From NCBI GenBank assembly GCA_023432655.1, contig JAEYUK010000290.1, forward strand, positions 1 to 7,281: a stretch of 7,281 nt of DNA, in the 5' to 3' direction. This DNA comes from Pseudomonadota bacterium. GTDB taxonomy: Bacteria > Bdellovibrionota > Bacteriovoracia > Bacteriovoracales > Bacteriovoracaceae. Positions 1 through 6,029 of the stretch are shown here, piece after piece. Numbering within the stretch: position 1 is the first letter of the stretch; every line of letters starts with the position of its first letter. The position numbers and the translations under genes were made by a program. The notes under the pieces are model-generated. The model ran no database searches. It was given only the letters and a program-made list of their open reading frames with translations, and was not told the origin of the DNA.

Positions 1-1
1 G

Positions 2-883
2 CCTTTAAAGTACCGCTTAAAGTCCGGTGACACAGTTGAAATCCTCACTTCTAAAACCCAGACACCTTCAAAGGACTGGCTAAAAATTTGTAAAACATCC
101 CGTGCGATCACGAAAATTCGTCAGTATTTGATGAAAATTGAGCGAGATGAGCACCGTGCGATTGGCGAAGAGATTCTGGACAAGGCCCTTAGGAAGTTTG
201 ATACCTCTGTTAAGAGTTTAGATAAAAAGCACGAATTTAAAAATCTCTTTGAGAAGTACCACTATAAGACAATGGAAGAGTTATTCGTTAACATCGGATC
301 AAATCATCTTCCGATTAAAGATGTACTGATAGCAATTCCTTCCATTCATTTTTCTGAGACAGATGAAATCGACTTCAAAGAAGAAGATAAGGAGCTCGAG
401 AGCTTCTATAATCGGACCCAGAAAACCGCCCGGAAGAGTACCAGTAATGACAACGCTGTTATTGTAGATGGTCTCGATGATATCGTGGTTAAAATGGGAC
501 GTTGCTGTAACCCCATTCCCGGAGATCCAATCACAGGGATTATTACCCGCGGTCGGGGAATCACTGTCCACGCTGTCGGTTGTAACCGGGTAGTGGAAAT
601 TGAGCAAACCCGCCAGGTTCATGTGGAATGGAATAAGCACTATACTTTTAGCCATCCGGTGAACATAAAGGTTACGACTCATGATAAGCCGGGGATTCTT
701 TCTAAAATCTCCAAGTCCATAAACAATGCAGGCATCAATATCCGTTCTGCTATCGCCCGATCTATGCCTGATCAAAAAGGTAGCTTTATCTTCGAGGTTG
801 AAGTTAAAGACTATTCAGAACTTCTGCGAACGATCAGCGCCGTAGAGCAAATGGAAGAAGTAATCAGCGTTGGTCGCGCCTAA
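2..883 (+). CDS. RelA/SpoT homologue (ppGpp synthetase/hydrolase family), C-terminal part, 5' end outside window
   Basis: The open frame runs in from the left edge with no start, giving 293 visible residues; an internal TTG/ATG near 128-131 is not the real start. The enzyme family makes and/or degrades (p)ppGpp in the cytoplasm, and the visible part is its regulatory half. Residues 1-17 are the end of a TGS domain (PLKYRLKSGDTVEILTS), followed by the typical 'DWL...TSRA..KIRQ' linker. A charged helical region lies at about 43-150. The zinc-finger (RIS/CC) domain has C168-C169, H190 and C194, the same Cys-Cys/His-x3-Cys pattern known from RelA proteins. An ACT domain fills about 219-293 (HPVNIKVTTHDKPGILSKIS...). 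The protein ends right after ACT, as expected. The synthetase and hydrolase domains are off-window, so RelA, SpoT and bifunctional Rsh cannot be told apart. Confidence 0.95.
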   Translation, partial: PLKYRLKSGDTVEILTSKTQTPSKDWLKICKTSRAITKIRQYLMKIERDEHRAIGEEILDKALRKFDTSVKSLDKKHEFKNLFEKYHYKTMEELFVNIGSNHLPIKDVLIAIPSIHFSETDEIDFKEEDKELESFYNRTQKTARKSTSNDNAVIVDGLDDIVVKMGRCCNPIPGDPITGIITRGRGITVHAVGCNRVVEIEQTRQVHVEWNKHYTFSHPVNIKVTTHDKPGILSKISKSINNAGINIRSAIARSMPDQKGSFIFEVEVKDYSELLRTISAVEQMEEVISVGRA

Positions 884-892
884 GCTAGCTTA
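881..892. repeat. 12-base perfect palindrome at the RSH stop codon
   Basis: TAAGCTAGCTTA reads the same on both strands. It begins with the stop codon of the RelA/SpoT homologue and ends 4 bases before the -35 element of the next gene. It is AT-rich at the ends and has no loop, so it would be a poor terminator. An operator is possible by position only. About one or two 12-base palindromes are expected by chance in a window this long. Confidence 0.3.
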
Positions 893-896
893 AATT

Positions 897-926
897 TTGA
901 CAACACTTGATAGTGGCAAGCATAAT
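897..926 (+). promoter_or_regulatory. Sigma70-type promoter giving a probable leaderless mRNA
   Basis: TTGACA at 897-902 is a perfect -35 hexamer. CATAAT at 921-926 matches the -10 consensus at five of six bases, and the spacer is 18 bases. Transcription normally begins 6-8 bases after the -10, which is 932-934 here; the ATG of the barrel protein is at 933-935. No Shine-Dalgarno sequence lies upstream of that ATG. The start point is inferred from spacing, not seen directly. Confidence 0.75.
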
Positions 927-932
927 TATTCT

Positions 933-1739
933 ATGAATAAATTAATACTGCTTGCTGCTTTCTTTTCATTTTCTCTGTCTGCGGCTGAAGTCATTCAGAC
1001 CAATGCTCAAATGGATGATGGACGCTTTAATCCCTATGAGTCCCACTTCATTGCCTATTTTGGCCTGGAAGGCTTAAGTTATGAAGTTCCCTATGCGTTT
1101 AAAGGAGCTAAACAGAGCTTTTCCGAACGTCAGCAGGAGTTATGGGGTGGTCGCTTCGGTATTGGGGAAGAAATTTATCTTGGCGGTGGTATTAATACGA
1201 CGACTCGTCTTGAAGGTTATTACGTGGGAACGCTCTTTGCCCGCGATGTGAATGCGGGCTCAGATAACGATAATGTCGATATCGGCTTTACTAAAAGAAC
1301 GGGCCAGGTTTATGGAGTCGATGCTTCACAATCTTTGGGGTTTGTTTTCGATATGAAAACTAAGAACCCATTTTTAGATGAGTGGAGTTATATGACGGTG
1401 GAGCCTTATGTTGAGATAGGGCTTGGCTTCGCATCGGCCTATAATAGAATAAATTATAACTACGACACCACGGCCAGTGGTGTTCAGGAAGGGTACCGCT
1501 TAAGGGTAACTGACCAGATTCTCAATACTAAGTTCGCTGCCGGTGTGAATTTTACCTCCTCCAGCGGTTATTTCTTCTTCATGAAAGGTACTGTCAATAG
1601 ATTCGACATCACCAAGCGAAAGACTGTAGGTTTTTCACAGCCAGACGGTCAGCCTACCGAATTAATTGATACTTCCACCAAAAGCGTTAAAATGGACCCA
1701 GTTATCACATACGCAATTGGCGGAGGATATAAATTTTGA
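933..1739 (+). CDS. Small outer-membrane beta-barrel protein, function unknown
   Basis: The 268-residue product starts with a clear signal peptide (MNKLILLAAFFSFSLSAA) with likely cleavage after A17 or A18. The frame extends upstream to a TTG at 897, but that TTG is the -35 box of the promoter and would put 12 polar residues before the signal peptide, so ATG 933 is chosen. The mature part alternates polar and hydrophobic/aromatic residues in about eight stretches (for example around residues 35-50, 90-105, 150-175 and 210-230), is rich in Gly, Tyr and Phe, and ends in ...AIGGGYKF. A C-terminal Phe in an amphipathic strand is the usual signal for BAM-mediated outer-membrane insertion. This suggests an eight-strand barrel. 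I do not recognise a named family and cannot say whether it is a channel, a structural protein or an adhesin. Its stop overlaps the start of the following lipoprotein, so the two are probably made together. Confidence 0.8.
   Translation: MNKLILLAAFFSFSLSAAEVIQTNAQMDDGRFNPYESHFIAYFGLEGLSYEVPYAFKGAKQSFSERQQELWGGRFGIGEEIYLGGGINTTTRLEGYYVGTLFARDVNAGSDNDNVDIGFTKRTGQVYGVDASQSLGFVFDMKTKNPFLDEWSYMTVEPYVEIGLGFASAYNRINYNYDTTASGVQEGYRLRVTDQILNTKFAAGVNFTSSSGYFFFMKGTVNRFDITKRKTVGFSQPDGQPTELIDTSTKSVKMDPVITYAIGGGYKF
1722..1727 (+). promoter_or_regulatory. Shine-Dalgarno site deciding the TTG start of the lipoprotein
   Basis: GGAGGA lies 8 bases before the TTG at 1736, inside the last codons of the barrel gene. 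It is the strongest ribosome binding site in the window and makes the TTG convincing even though it is a rare start codon. Confidence 0.8.
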
Positions 1740-2548
1740 AGAAACACCTCTTACTTCTTCCATTTCTGCTTCTAAATTATTCCTGTCAGGAAGAAGTGAA
1801 TGGTTTTAATTCACTCACTGAAGCTGAACGCGAAGCCATTCGTAATAGAGGCCAAGAGGCTTGCAAAGAAAAAGCCGAACCTATCTTCAAAAACTTTAAA
1901 ACCAAATCAAATGATTCATTTCGGAGTTCATCCTATAAAAGAGGGAATGTTTTTACTTATGAATTTAAGGATGGTGAGACTGTTACTAAGACAGTTGAAT
2001 TTAAAGTCTGGAAGCAAACCACAGATGCCCTCTATTTTATTGTCTCTGATTCAAAGTCCAGCTCTGATTACTTTTTAAGGCTTACCACTGTTGATAACGA
2101 ACGAATCATTCATGATCTTCAACAGCTCTACTGCACTCGTCCCGGAATTTATTCAATGGCGAGTGGGAAGAATGGCCCATTGAGTACGGTCAATGAATAC
2201 GAGCTTCCGAAGGCCCCCAATAAAGAATTCTTCAAAGATACTTACAACTTTGCTTTTAACGCTCCGGCATTTCTAGGTTCTTATGAGCTTTCTCGGGAAA
2301 TTAAAGTTAAAGACAAGGACAACAGAGAAGTAGGAACGACTAAAAACTTAACAACGAATAAGAAACAGGAAACGTTCCAATTTGCTTCAGTGAATTGGAA
2401 TGATGCCAATGAATACTCTCAAAAATTTTGCACTATTGAAGCTGCTGCTGGGTACCGCTTGAGTCGCGAACGAAATGTCGAAGGCTTTAAACTCGACTCA
2501 GAGAATTGCACAAATGTTGTGCCTGCGGAATGGGATCTTGATATCTAA
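1736..2548 (+). CDS. Predicted outer-membrane lipoprotein of unknown function
   Basis: The 270-residue product begins at TTG; the TTGA overlap with the barrel gene's TGA suggests translational coupling. The N-terminus (MKKHLLLLPFLLLNYSC) is a lipoprotein signal with C17 as the lipidated residue. The lipobox is relaxed: Asn, Tyr and Ser precede the Cys and the Leu sits one place further out than in the classical LxxC motif. Gln at +2 argues against inner-membrane retention under E. coli-type sorting rules. The mature part is hydrophilic and Lys/Glu/Asn-rich, with a helical start (about 27-50) and then probable beta-rich segments. Four more cysteines (C43, C133, C232, C258) could form two disulfides in the periplasm or at the surface. 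I recognise no domain. The coupled barrel gene suggests a partner or a shared envelope role, but this is inference. Confidence 0.75.
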   Translation: MKKHLLLLPFLLLNYSCQEEVNGFNSLTEAEREAIRNRGQEACKEKAEPIFKNFKTKSNDSFRSSSYKRGNVFTYEFKDGETVTKTVEFKVWKQTTDALYFIVSDSKSSSDYFLRLTTVDNERIIHDLQQLYCTRPGIYSMASGKNGPLSTVNEYELPKAPNKEFFKDTYNFAFNAPAFLGSYELSREIKVKDKDNREVGTTKNLTTNKKQETFQFASVNWNDANEYSQKFCTIEAAAGYRLSRERNVEGFKLDSENCTNVVPAEWDLDI

Positions 2549-3210
2549 TCTTCGTTAACAACATCTTCCCGGAAAATCTTCAGCAGGATAAAAGTCCTGG
2601 CAATTTTAATTGATTCCTTAAGAAGTTTTCTTTTTCCAGACCATGATGAATAACTGCTGGGAACACTGTCGAAATAAAACTCAGTACCTGAGTCGTCCAG
2701 AAAGTGGGAGATGATCAGTTTAATACGCATGATATGGTAGTCACTGGAAATGATCATGACCTTTTTGAGGACTGGATCTGATTGTACGAATTGAACTGTT
2801 TCTCGAACGTTTTCAAATGTATTTTTTGATTCGTAGTCCAGGTCAACTTGTATATCATCTGGTGGCAATTCATCAGGATGACTGGGAGTCACTTGTTTAT
2901 TAAGAAGCGTTTTTACTGAGTTGGTGGAGTAGACTCCAGAGATAAACAGTTTAGATGTAGGATTCTTTTTTAAAAGTTCCATTGCATAAGCGATACGACC
3001 TTTATCGCCGGTGAAAACAACAATTGCATCCGGAGAGCGTTCAAAAAAAGCATCGGTGGCCCGCTGTTTTTGCATTCTCGCGTAGATCGGAATGTAGGCA
3101 ATGAAGGTGGAGACAAAAAGTACGACTAAACCGCAAAGAACTACGCCGCTTAAAATTAAGCGGCGTACTCTGGTAGATTTAGTTTCGAAAACGTACTTTG
3201 GTCCAAACAT
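2545..3210 (-). CDS. Membrane-anchored DUF218 (YdcF/SanA/ElyC-like) protein
   Basis: The 221-residue product has a short basic N-terminus, one membrane helix at about residues 18-43, and a DUF218 domain over the rest. Family landmarks are DAIVVFTG (61-68) followed by a GRI motif (about 71-73), FISGV (89-93), a D-x-ESKNTFENVRET block (about 125-138) and IISSDYHIMR (153-162), which corresponds to the 'TsxxHMxRA' motif. Characterised relatives (SanA, ElyC, YdcF) are linked to envelope integrity and peptidoglycan or lipid-carrier metabolism, but the reaction is not settled. ATG 3210 is chosen because it lies one base after the ridA stop; a TTG at 3225 would add five residues and overlap ridA by 14 bases, with AGAGG only 3 bases before it. 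It is the last gene of the maeB-ridA block. A strong inverted repeat covers codons 15-23. Its stop overlaps the stop of the convergent lipoprotein gene. Confidence 0.85.
   Translation of the reverse strand: MFGPKYVFETKSTRVRRLILSGVVLCGLVVLFVSTFIAYIPIYARMQKQRATDAFFERSPDAIVVFTGDKGRIAYAMELLKKNPTSKLFISGVYSTNSVKTLLNKQVTPSHPDELPPDDIQVDLDYESKNTFENVRETVQFVQSDPVLKKVMIISSDYHIMRIKLIISHFLDDSGTEFYFDSVPSSYSSWSGKRKLLKESIKIARTFILLKIFREDVVNED
3142..3167. repeat. Perfect 11-base inverted repeat, strong hairpin inside the DUF218 gene
   Basis: TACGCCGCTTA (3142-3152) and its exact complement TAAGCGGCGTA (3157-3167) flank a 4-base AAAT spacer. On the minus-strand mRNA this would form a stable GC-containing stem starting about 43 bases after the ATG of the DUF218 gene and 45 bases after the ridA stop. 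No T-run follows on either strand, so it is not a standard intrinsic terminator. It codes in frame for V-R-R-L-I-L-S-G-V at the start of the membrane helix. Confidence 0.8.
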
Positions 3211-3211
3211 A

Positions 3212-3595
3212 TTACTTTGCTGCAATAACCTCTATTTCTACTACTGCACCTCTTGGAAGGGCCGATACTTGTACACAAGAACGGGCCGGGTACGGTGTAG
3301 AAAAAAAGTTAACATAGGCTTCGTTAACTTTTCCGAACTGGGCCAGATCAGTCATAAAGACGGTTGTCTTAACGATGTTCTCACGAGTTAAACCTTGAGA
3401 TTCAAGAAGCCCGTCAATATTTTTTAAAATATTAGAGAGCTGACCATCGAAATCCGGGGCCAGTTGACCAGTCTTGGAATCGAAACCAATCTGGCCTGAA
3501 AAGTAATAAACACCATTGTGAAAAACACCCTGTGAGTAGGTGCCTACTGCGGCCGGGGCTTTATCTGTGTTAACAATATTCTTTTGGAAACCCAT
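3212..3595 (-). CDS. ridA: RidA family 2-iminobutanoate/2-iminopropanoate deaminase
   Basis: This cytoplasmic enzyme family hydrolyses reactive enamine/imine intermediates such as 2-aminoacrylate that escape from PLP enzymes (threonine/serine dehydratases), protecting other PLP enzymes. The 127-residue product has the usual length and motifs: APAAVGTYSQ near the N-terminus, SGQIG (33-37), N59 within the NILKNID helix, the YPARSCVQV active-site strand and the C-terminal VEIEVIA. Starting at ATG 3595 puts the substrate-binding Arg at R105 and a Glu at E120, the same numbers as in E. coli RidA. This ATG also has AAGGA 8 bases upstream; the alternative ATG at 3601 has only 2 bases of spacing and adds two residues. 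It lies 11 bases after the maeB stop and one base before the next ATG, so it is the middle gene of an operon. All expected catalytic residues are present. Confidence 0.93.
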   Translation of the reverse strand: MGFQKNIVNTDKAPAAVGTYSQGVFHNGVYYFSGQIGFDSKTGQLAPDFDGQLSNILKNIDGLLESQGLTRENIVKTTVFMTDLAQFGKVNEAYVNFFSTPYPARSCVQVSALPRGAVVEIEVIAAK

Positions 3596-3603
3596 ATTCA
3601 TAA

Positions 3604-3608
3604 TCCTT
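3604..3608 (-). promoter_or_regulatory. Shine-Dalgarno site of ridA
   Basis: AAGGA on the minus strand overlaps the maeB stop codon (TAA, 3609-3607) and stands 8 bases from ATG 3595 but only 2 from ATG 3601, which favours the inner start. Confidence 0.6.
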
Positions 3609-5919
3609 ATTTCTGATTTTGTTGTCTGTAAGCTTTGATTTCTTGAGAGATCAAGGCTGTTAAATGCGACATGTTCACGATTTCATCAATGGTTGAAGTT
3701 CTTTGAACAATGTTAATAGCATACTTAAGCGGCAATAGGATTGGACCGATCGGTGTTGCACCACCTAATTGTGCCAGAAGTTTGTAGCTAATATTTGCAG
3801 ATGCCAGATCCGGGAAAATAAGAACATCAGCCGCTTTATCCAAAGAGCAGAAATCAAAAAGATTTTTCATGATGTCAGAGTTGGTTGCGACGTCGGCCTG
3901 CATTTCACCATCAGCAACGAGATTTGGATCTCTTGATTTTGCAATCTTAGAAGCCTCGGCCATCTTTGCAGCACCTGGATCACGATTAGAACCGAAGTTT
4001 GAGTAAGACAAGAAGGCCACTCGAGGCTCTTGTTTCATAACGTTTCGGTAAAGTTGAGCGGCCGAAAGTGCAATCTCTGCAAGATCATTTGCATCTGGAT
4101 TAATCTGAACAGTACAGTCAGCCAGGAAGACAACGCGTGACTTAAAGACAAGCATCATAATACCAGCGACTTTGGATTTACTTGGAGAGCCGATAACTTT
4201 CATGATTGGACGGATGCAATCCGGATAGTTCTGTGTGGCACCGGTAATCATCCCATCGGCCTGGCCCATTTTAACCATCATAGATCCGAAGTAGTTTACG
4301 CGCTTCAGAGCGTCTTTGGCAGCAGCGTATGAAACACCTTTACGCTGTCTTTGGGTGAAAAAATCTTTCACGTAAGAGTCATAATGATTCGACTCTTCCG
4401 GAGAGACTGTTTCTATATCTTTAAGATTATCTAAACCAAGTTCATCCATTTTCGCGTGGATCACTTTTTGGTTCCCAATCAAAATCGGACGAATCAATCC
4501 TTCTTCGCGAAGAATGGCAACGGCCTTAAGAATTCGAGCATTACTTCCTTCAGTGAAAACGATTCTTGGTTTTTCAGCTGATGGCAGACGCGAACGAATA
4601 TTTCTCATGATAGAGCCAGTCTGACCCAGTCTTTCTTGAAGAGACTGAGCGTAGGCGTGCATGTCTTCGATCTTTATTCGAGAGACTCCTGAATCCATAG
4701 CTGCCTTAGCAACAGCTGGGGCCACTCGAGTGAGAACGCGTTTATCAAATGGTTTTGGGATAAGATAGTTCCTGCCGAATGAGAATTCTTCATTCCCATA
4801 AGCGCGTTTAACATCGTCAGGAACTTCTTCTTTCGCAAGAGCTGCCAGTGCTAAAGCGGCAGCTTTTTTCATTTCTTCATTAATCTTTCTGGCACGCACA
4901 TCAAGTGCTCCACGGAAGATGTATGGGAAACCAAGAACGTTATTAACCTGGTTTGGGTAGTCAGAACGACCAGTTGCCATGATAGCGTCATCACGGACTT
5001 CTGCTACTTCTTCCGGAGTAATTTCAGGATCAGGGTTGGCCATGGCAAAGATGATTGGATTTTTCGCCATGGATTTAACCATATCTTTGGAGACAAGACC
5101 TTTAGCAGAACAGCCCACAAAAGAGTCAGCGCCCTTCATCGCATCGGCTAGAGTTCTGGCCTTTGTGTCGTTGGCAAAAAATTCTTTATACTTGTTCATT
5201 CCTTCAGTCCGACCTTTGTAGATCACACCCTTGGAATCACACATGATCACGTTCTCTTTGCTCACACCAAGTTCTAAAAGGAACTTAGCCGTAGCAATGG
5301 CAGCAGCACCTGCGCCTGAAACGACAACAGTTGTTTTGGCAATATCACGATTGGTAATTTCGCAAGCATTAACGAAAGCAGCACCGCCAATAATGGCCGT
5401 TCCATGCTGATCATCGTGGAACACGGGAATATCCATATCCTGAAGTTGGCTCTCAATCTCAAAGCACTCAGGTGCTTTAATATCTTCAAGGTTAATACCA
5501 CCAAAAGTAGGCTCAAGTGATCTTACGGTGCGGACGATGTCTTCCACTGTGCGGTTATTAATTTCAATGTCAAAAACATCGATATCTGCAAAGCGCTTAA
5601 AGAGTACCCCTTTCCCTTCCATCACTGGCTTACCAGCTAGTGGACCAATGTCTCCTAAACCAAGAACAGCAGTACCGTTAGACAAAACGGCAACCAGATT
5701 TCCTTTAGCAGTATATTTGTAAACATCATCAGGGTTTTTAGAGATTTCAAGACAAGGAGCCGCCACTCCTGGAGAGTAGGCCAATGATAGATCTCTCGCA
5801 GTTAAACATGGTTTTGTTGGAGTAATTTCAATTTTACCAGAACGACCATGGGCATGGTAATCAAGGGCCTGGCGGTACTTCTCGTCGGCCGACGTCGTTT
5901 CATTTTTCGGTGTACTCAC
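3607..5919 (-). CDS. maeB: Hybrid malic enzyme with C-terminal phosphotransacetylase-like domain (MaeB type)
   Basis: Malic enzyme oxidatively decarboxylates malate to pyruvate and CO2 with reduction of NAD(P)+, using Mg2+ or Mn2+, in the cytoplasm. The 770-residue product has the MaeB length. Malic N-domain is about 15-165: YSPGVAAPC with Y48, MEGKGVLFK with K103, the metal-binding ED pair at 145-146 and DD at 169-170 in FHDDQHGT. The nucleotide-binding domain is about 170-410 with GAGAAA (202-207) and ANPDPEI (294-300). A PTA-like domain is about 445-765 ([57 protein letters not shown]). In true Pta the region after 'GPIL' carries a D-L-S-R-G segment; here it reads I-V-Q-R-T, so phosphate transfer is unlikely, and in characterised MaeB proteins this domain is a regulatory acetyl-CoA sensor. 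Start is GTG with AAGGA 6 bases upstream. NAD versus NADP preference cannot be read with confidence. Confidence 0.95.
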   Translation of the reverse strand: MSTPKNETTSADEKYRQALDYHAHGRSGKIEITPTKPCLTARDLSLAYSPGVAAPCLEISKNPDDVYKYTAKGNLVAVLSNGTAVLGLGDIGPLAGKPVMEGKGVLFKRFADIDVFDIEINNRTVEDIVRTVRSLEPTFGGINLEDIKAPECFEIESQLQDMDIPVFHDDQHGTAIIGGAAFVNACEITNRDIAKTTVVVSGAGAAAIATAKFLLELGVSKENVIMCDSKGVIYKGRTEGMNKYKEFFANDTKARTLADAMKGADSFVGCSAKGLVSKDMVKSMAKNPIIFAMANPDPEITPEEVAEVRDDAIMATGRSDYPNQVNNVLGFPYIFRGALDVRARKINEEMKKAAALALAALAKEEVPDDVKRAYGNEEFSFGRNYLIPKPFDKRVLTRVAPAVAKAAMDSGVSRIKIEDMHAYAQSLQERLGQTGSIMRNIRSRLPSAEKPRIVFTEGSNARILKAVAILREEGLIRPILIGNQKVIHAKMDELGLDNLKDIETVSPEESNHYDSYVKDFFTQRQRKGVSYAAAKDALKRVNYFGSMMVKMGQADGMITGATQNYPDCIRPIMKVIGSPSKSKVAGIMMLVFKSRVVFLADCTVQINPDANDLAEIALSAAQLYRNVMKQEPRVAFLSYSNFGSNRDPGAAKMAEASKIAKSRDPNLVADGEMQADVATNSDIMKNLFDFCSLDKAADVLIFPDLASANISYKLLAQLGGATPIGPILLPLKYAINIVQRTSTIDEIVNMSHLTALISQEIKAYRQQNQK

Positions 5920-5925
5920 ACGTCA

Positions 5926-5930
5926 TCCTT
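5926..5930 (-). promoter_or_regulatory. Shine-Dalgarno site deciding the GTG start of maeB
   Basis: AAGGA on the minus strand stands 6 bases before GTG 5919. The only nearby ATG (5926-5924) is in another frame, so the GTG start is well supported. Confidence 0.75.
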
Positions 5931-5951
5931 TTGTTAGCAAAATGGCTAAAA

Positions 5952-5957
5952 ATTGTA
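5952..5957 (-). promoter_or_regulatory. Possible -10 element for the maeB-ridA-DUF218 operon
   Basis: TACAAT on the minus strand matches the -10 consensus at five of six bases and would start transcription near 5945, giving a leader of about 25 bases that includes the Shine-Dalgarno site. I see no good -35 at 16-18 bases upstream (the sequence there resembles TCTAAA), so this is weak. The 100-base gap after the symporter gene is the natural place for the operon promoter. Confidence 0.35.
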
Positions 5958-5982
5958 AGAGGAAGATACCAGTTTTTAGATG

Positions 5983-6029
5983 AAAAGCCACCTTGAATGA
6001 GAGACTTGAAATCCTCTAATTAGGCTTTT
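5983..6029 (-). terminator. Possible terminator after the symporter gene
   Basis: On the minus strand AAAAGCC (6029-6023, in the last codons) can pair with GGCTTTT (5989-5983) around a 33-base loop. The loop contains a minor AGAG/CTCT pairing, and the downstream arm ends in four T residues. The loop is long and the T-run short and part of the stem, so this is marginal; no other terminator is visible between the symporter and maeB. Confidence 0.25.

Noticed and set aside
299..775. Long minus-strand open frame opposite the RelA/SpoT homologue
   Set aside because: It is antisense to a strongly conserved protein, has no recognisable domain or ribosome binding site, and is explained as a frame shadow.
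897..932. TTG at 897 as the start codon of the barrel protein gene
   Set aside because: It is the -35 hexamer of a near-perfect promoter, has no ribosome binding site, and would place a polar 12-residue extension before a clean signal peptide.
1465..1483. Inverted repeat ACACCAC / GTGGTGT with a 5-base loop inside the barrel gene
   Set aside because: Seven-base arms with a short loop are expected a few times by chance in this length; there is no T-run and it lies in mid-gene.
1491..2460. Shared 11-mer GGGTACCGCTT in the barrel (1491-1501) and lipoprotein (2450-2460) genes
   Set aside because: Several repeated 11-mers are expected by chance in 7 kb, and both copies encode Gly-Tyr-Arg-Leu with the same codons; there is no wider similarity between the genes.
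4979..5722. Open frames of 64-80 codons on both strands within maeB
   Set aside because: All lie inside conserved malic-enzyme coding sequence and have low-complexity, non-domain translations.
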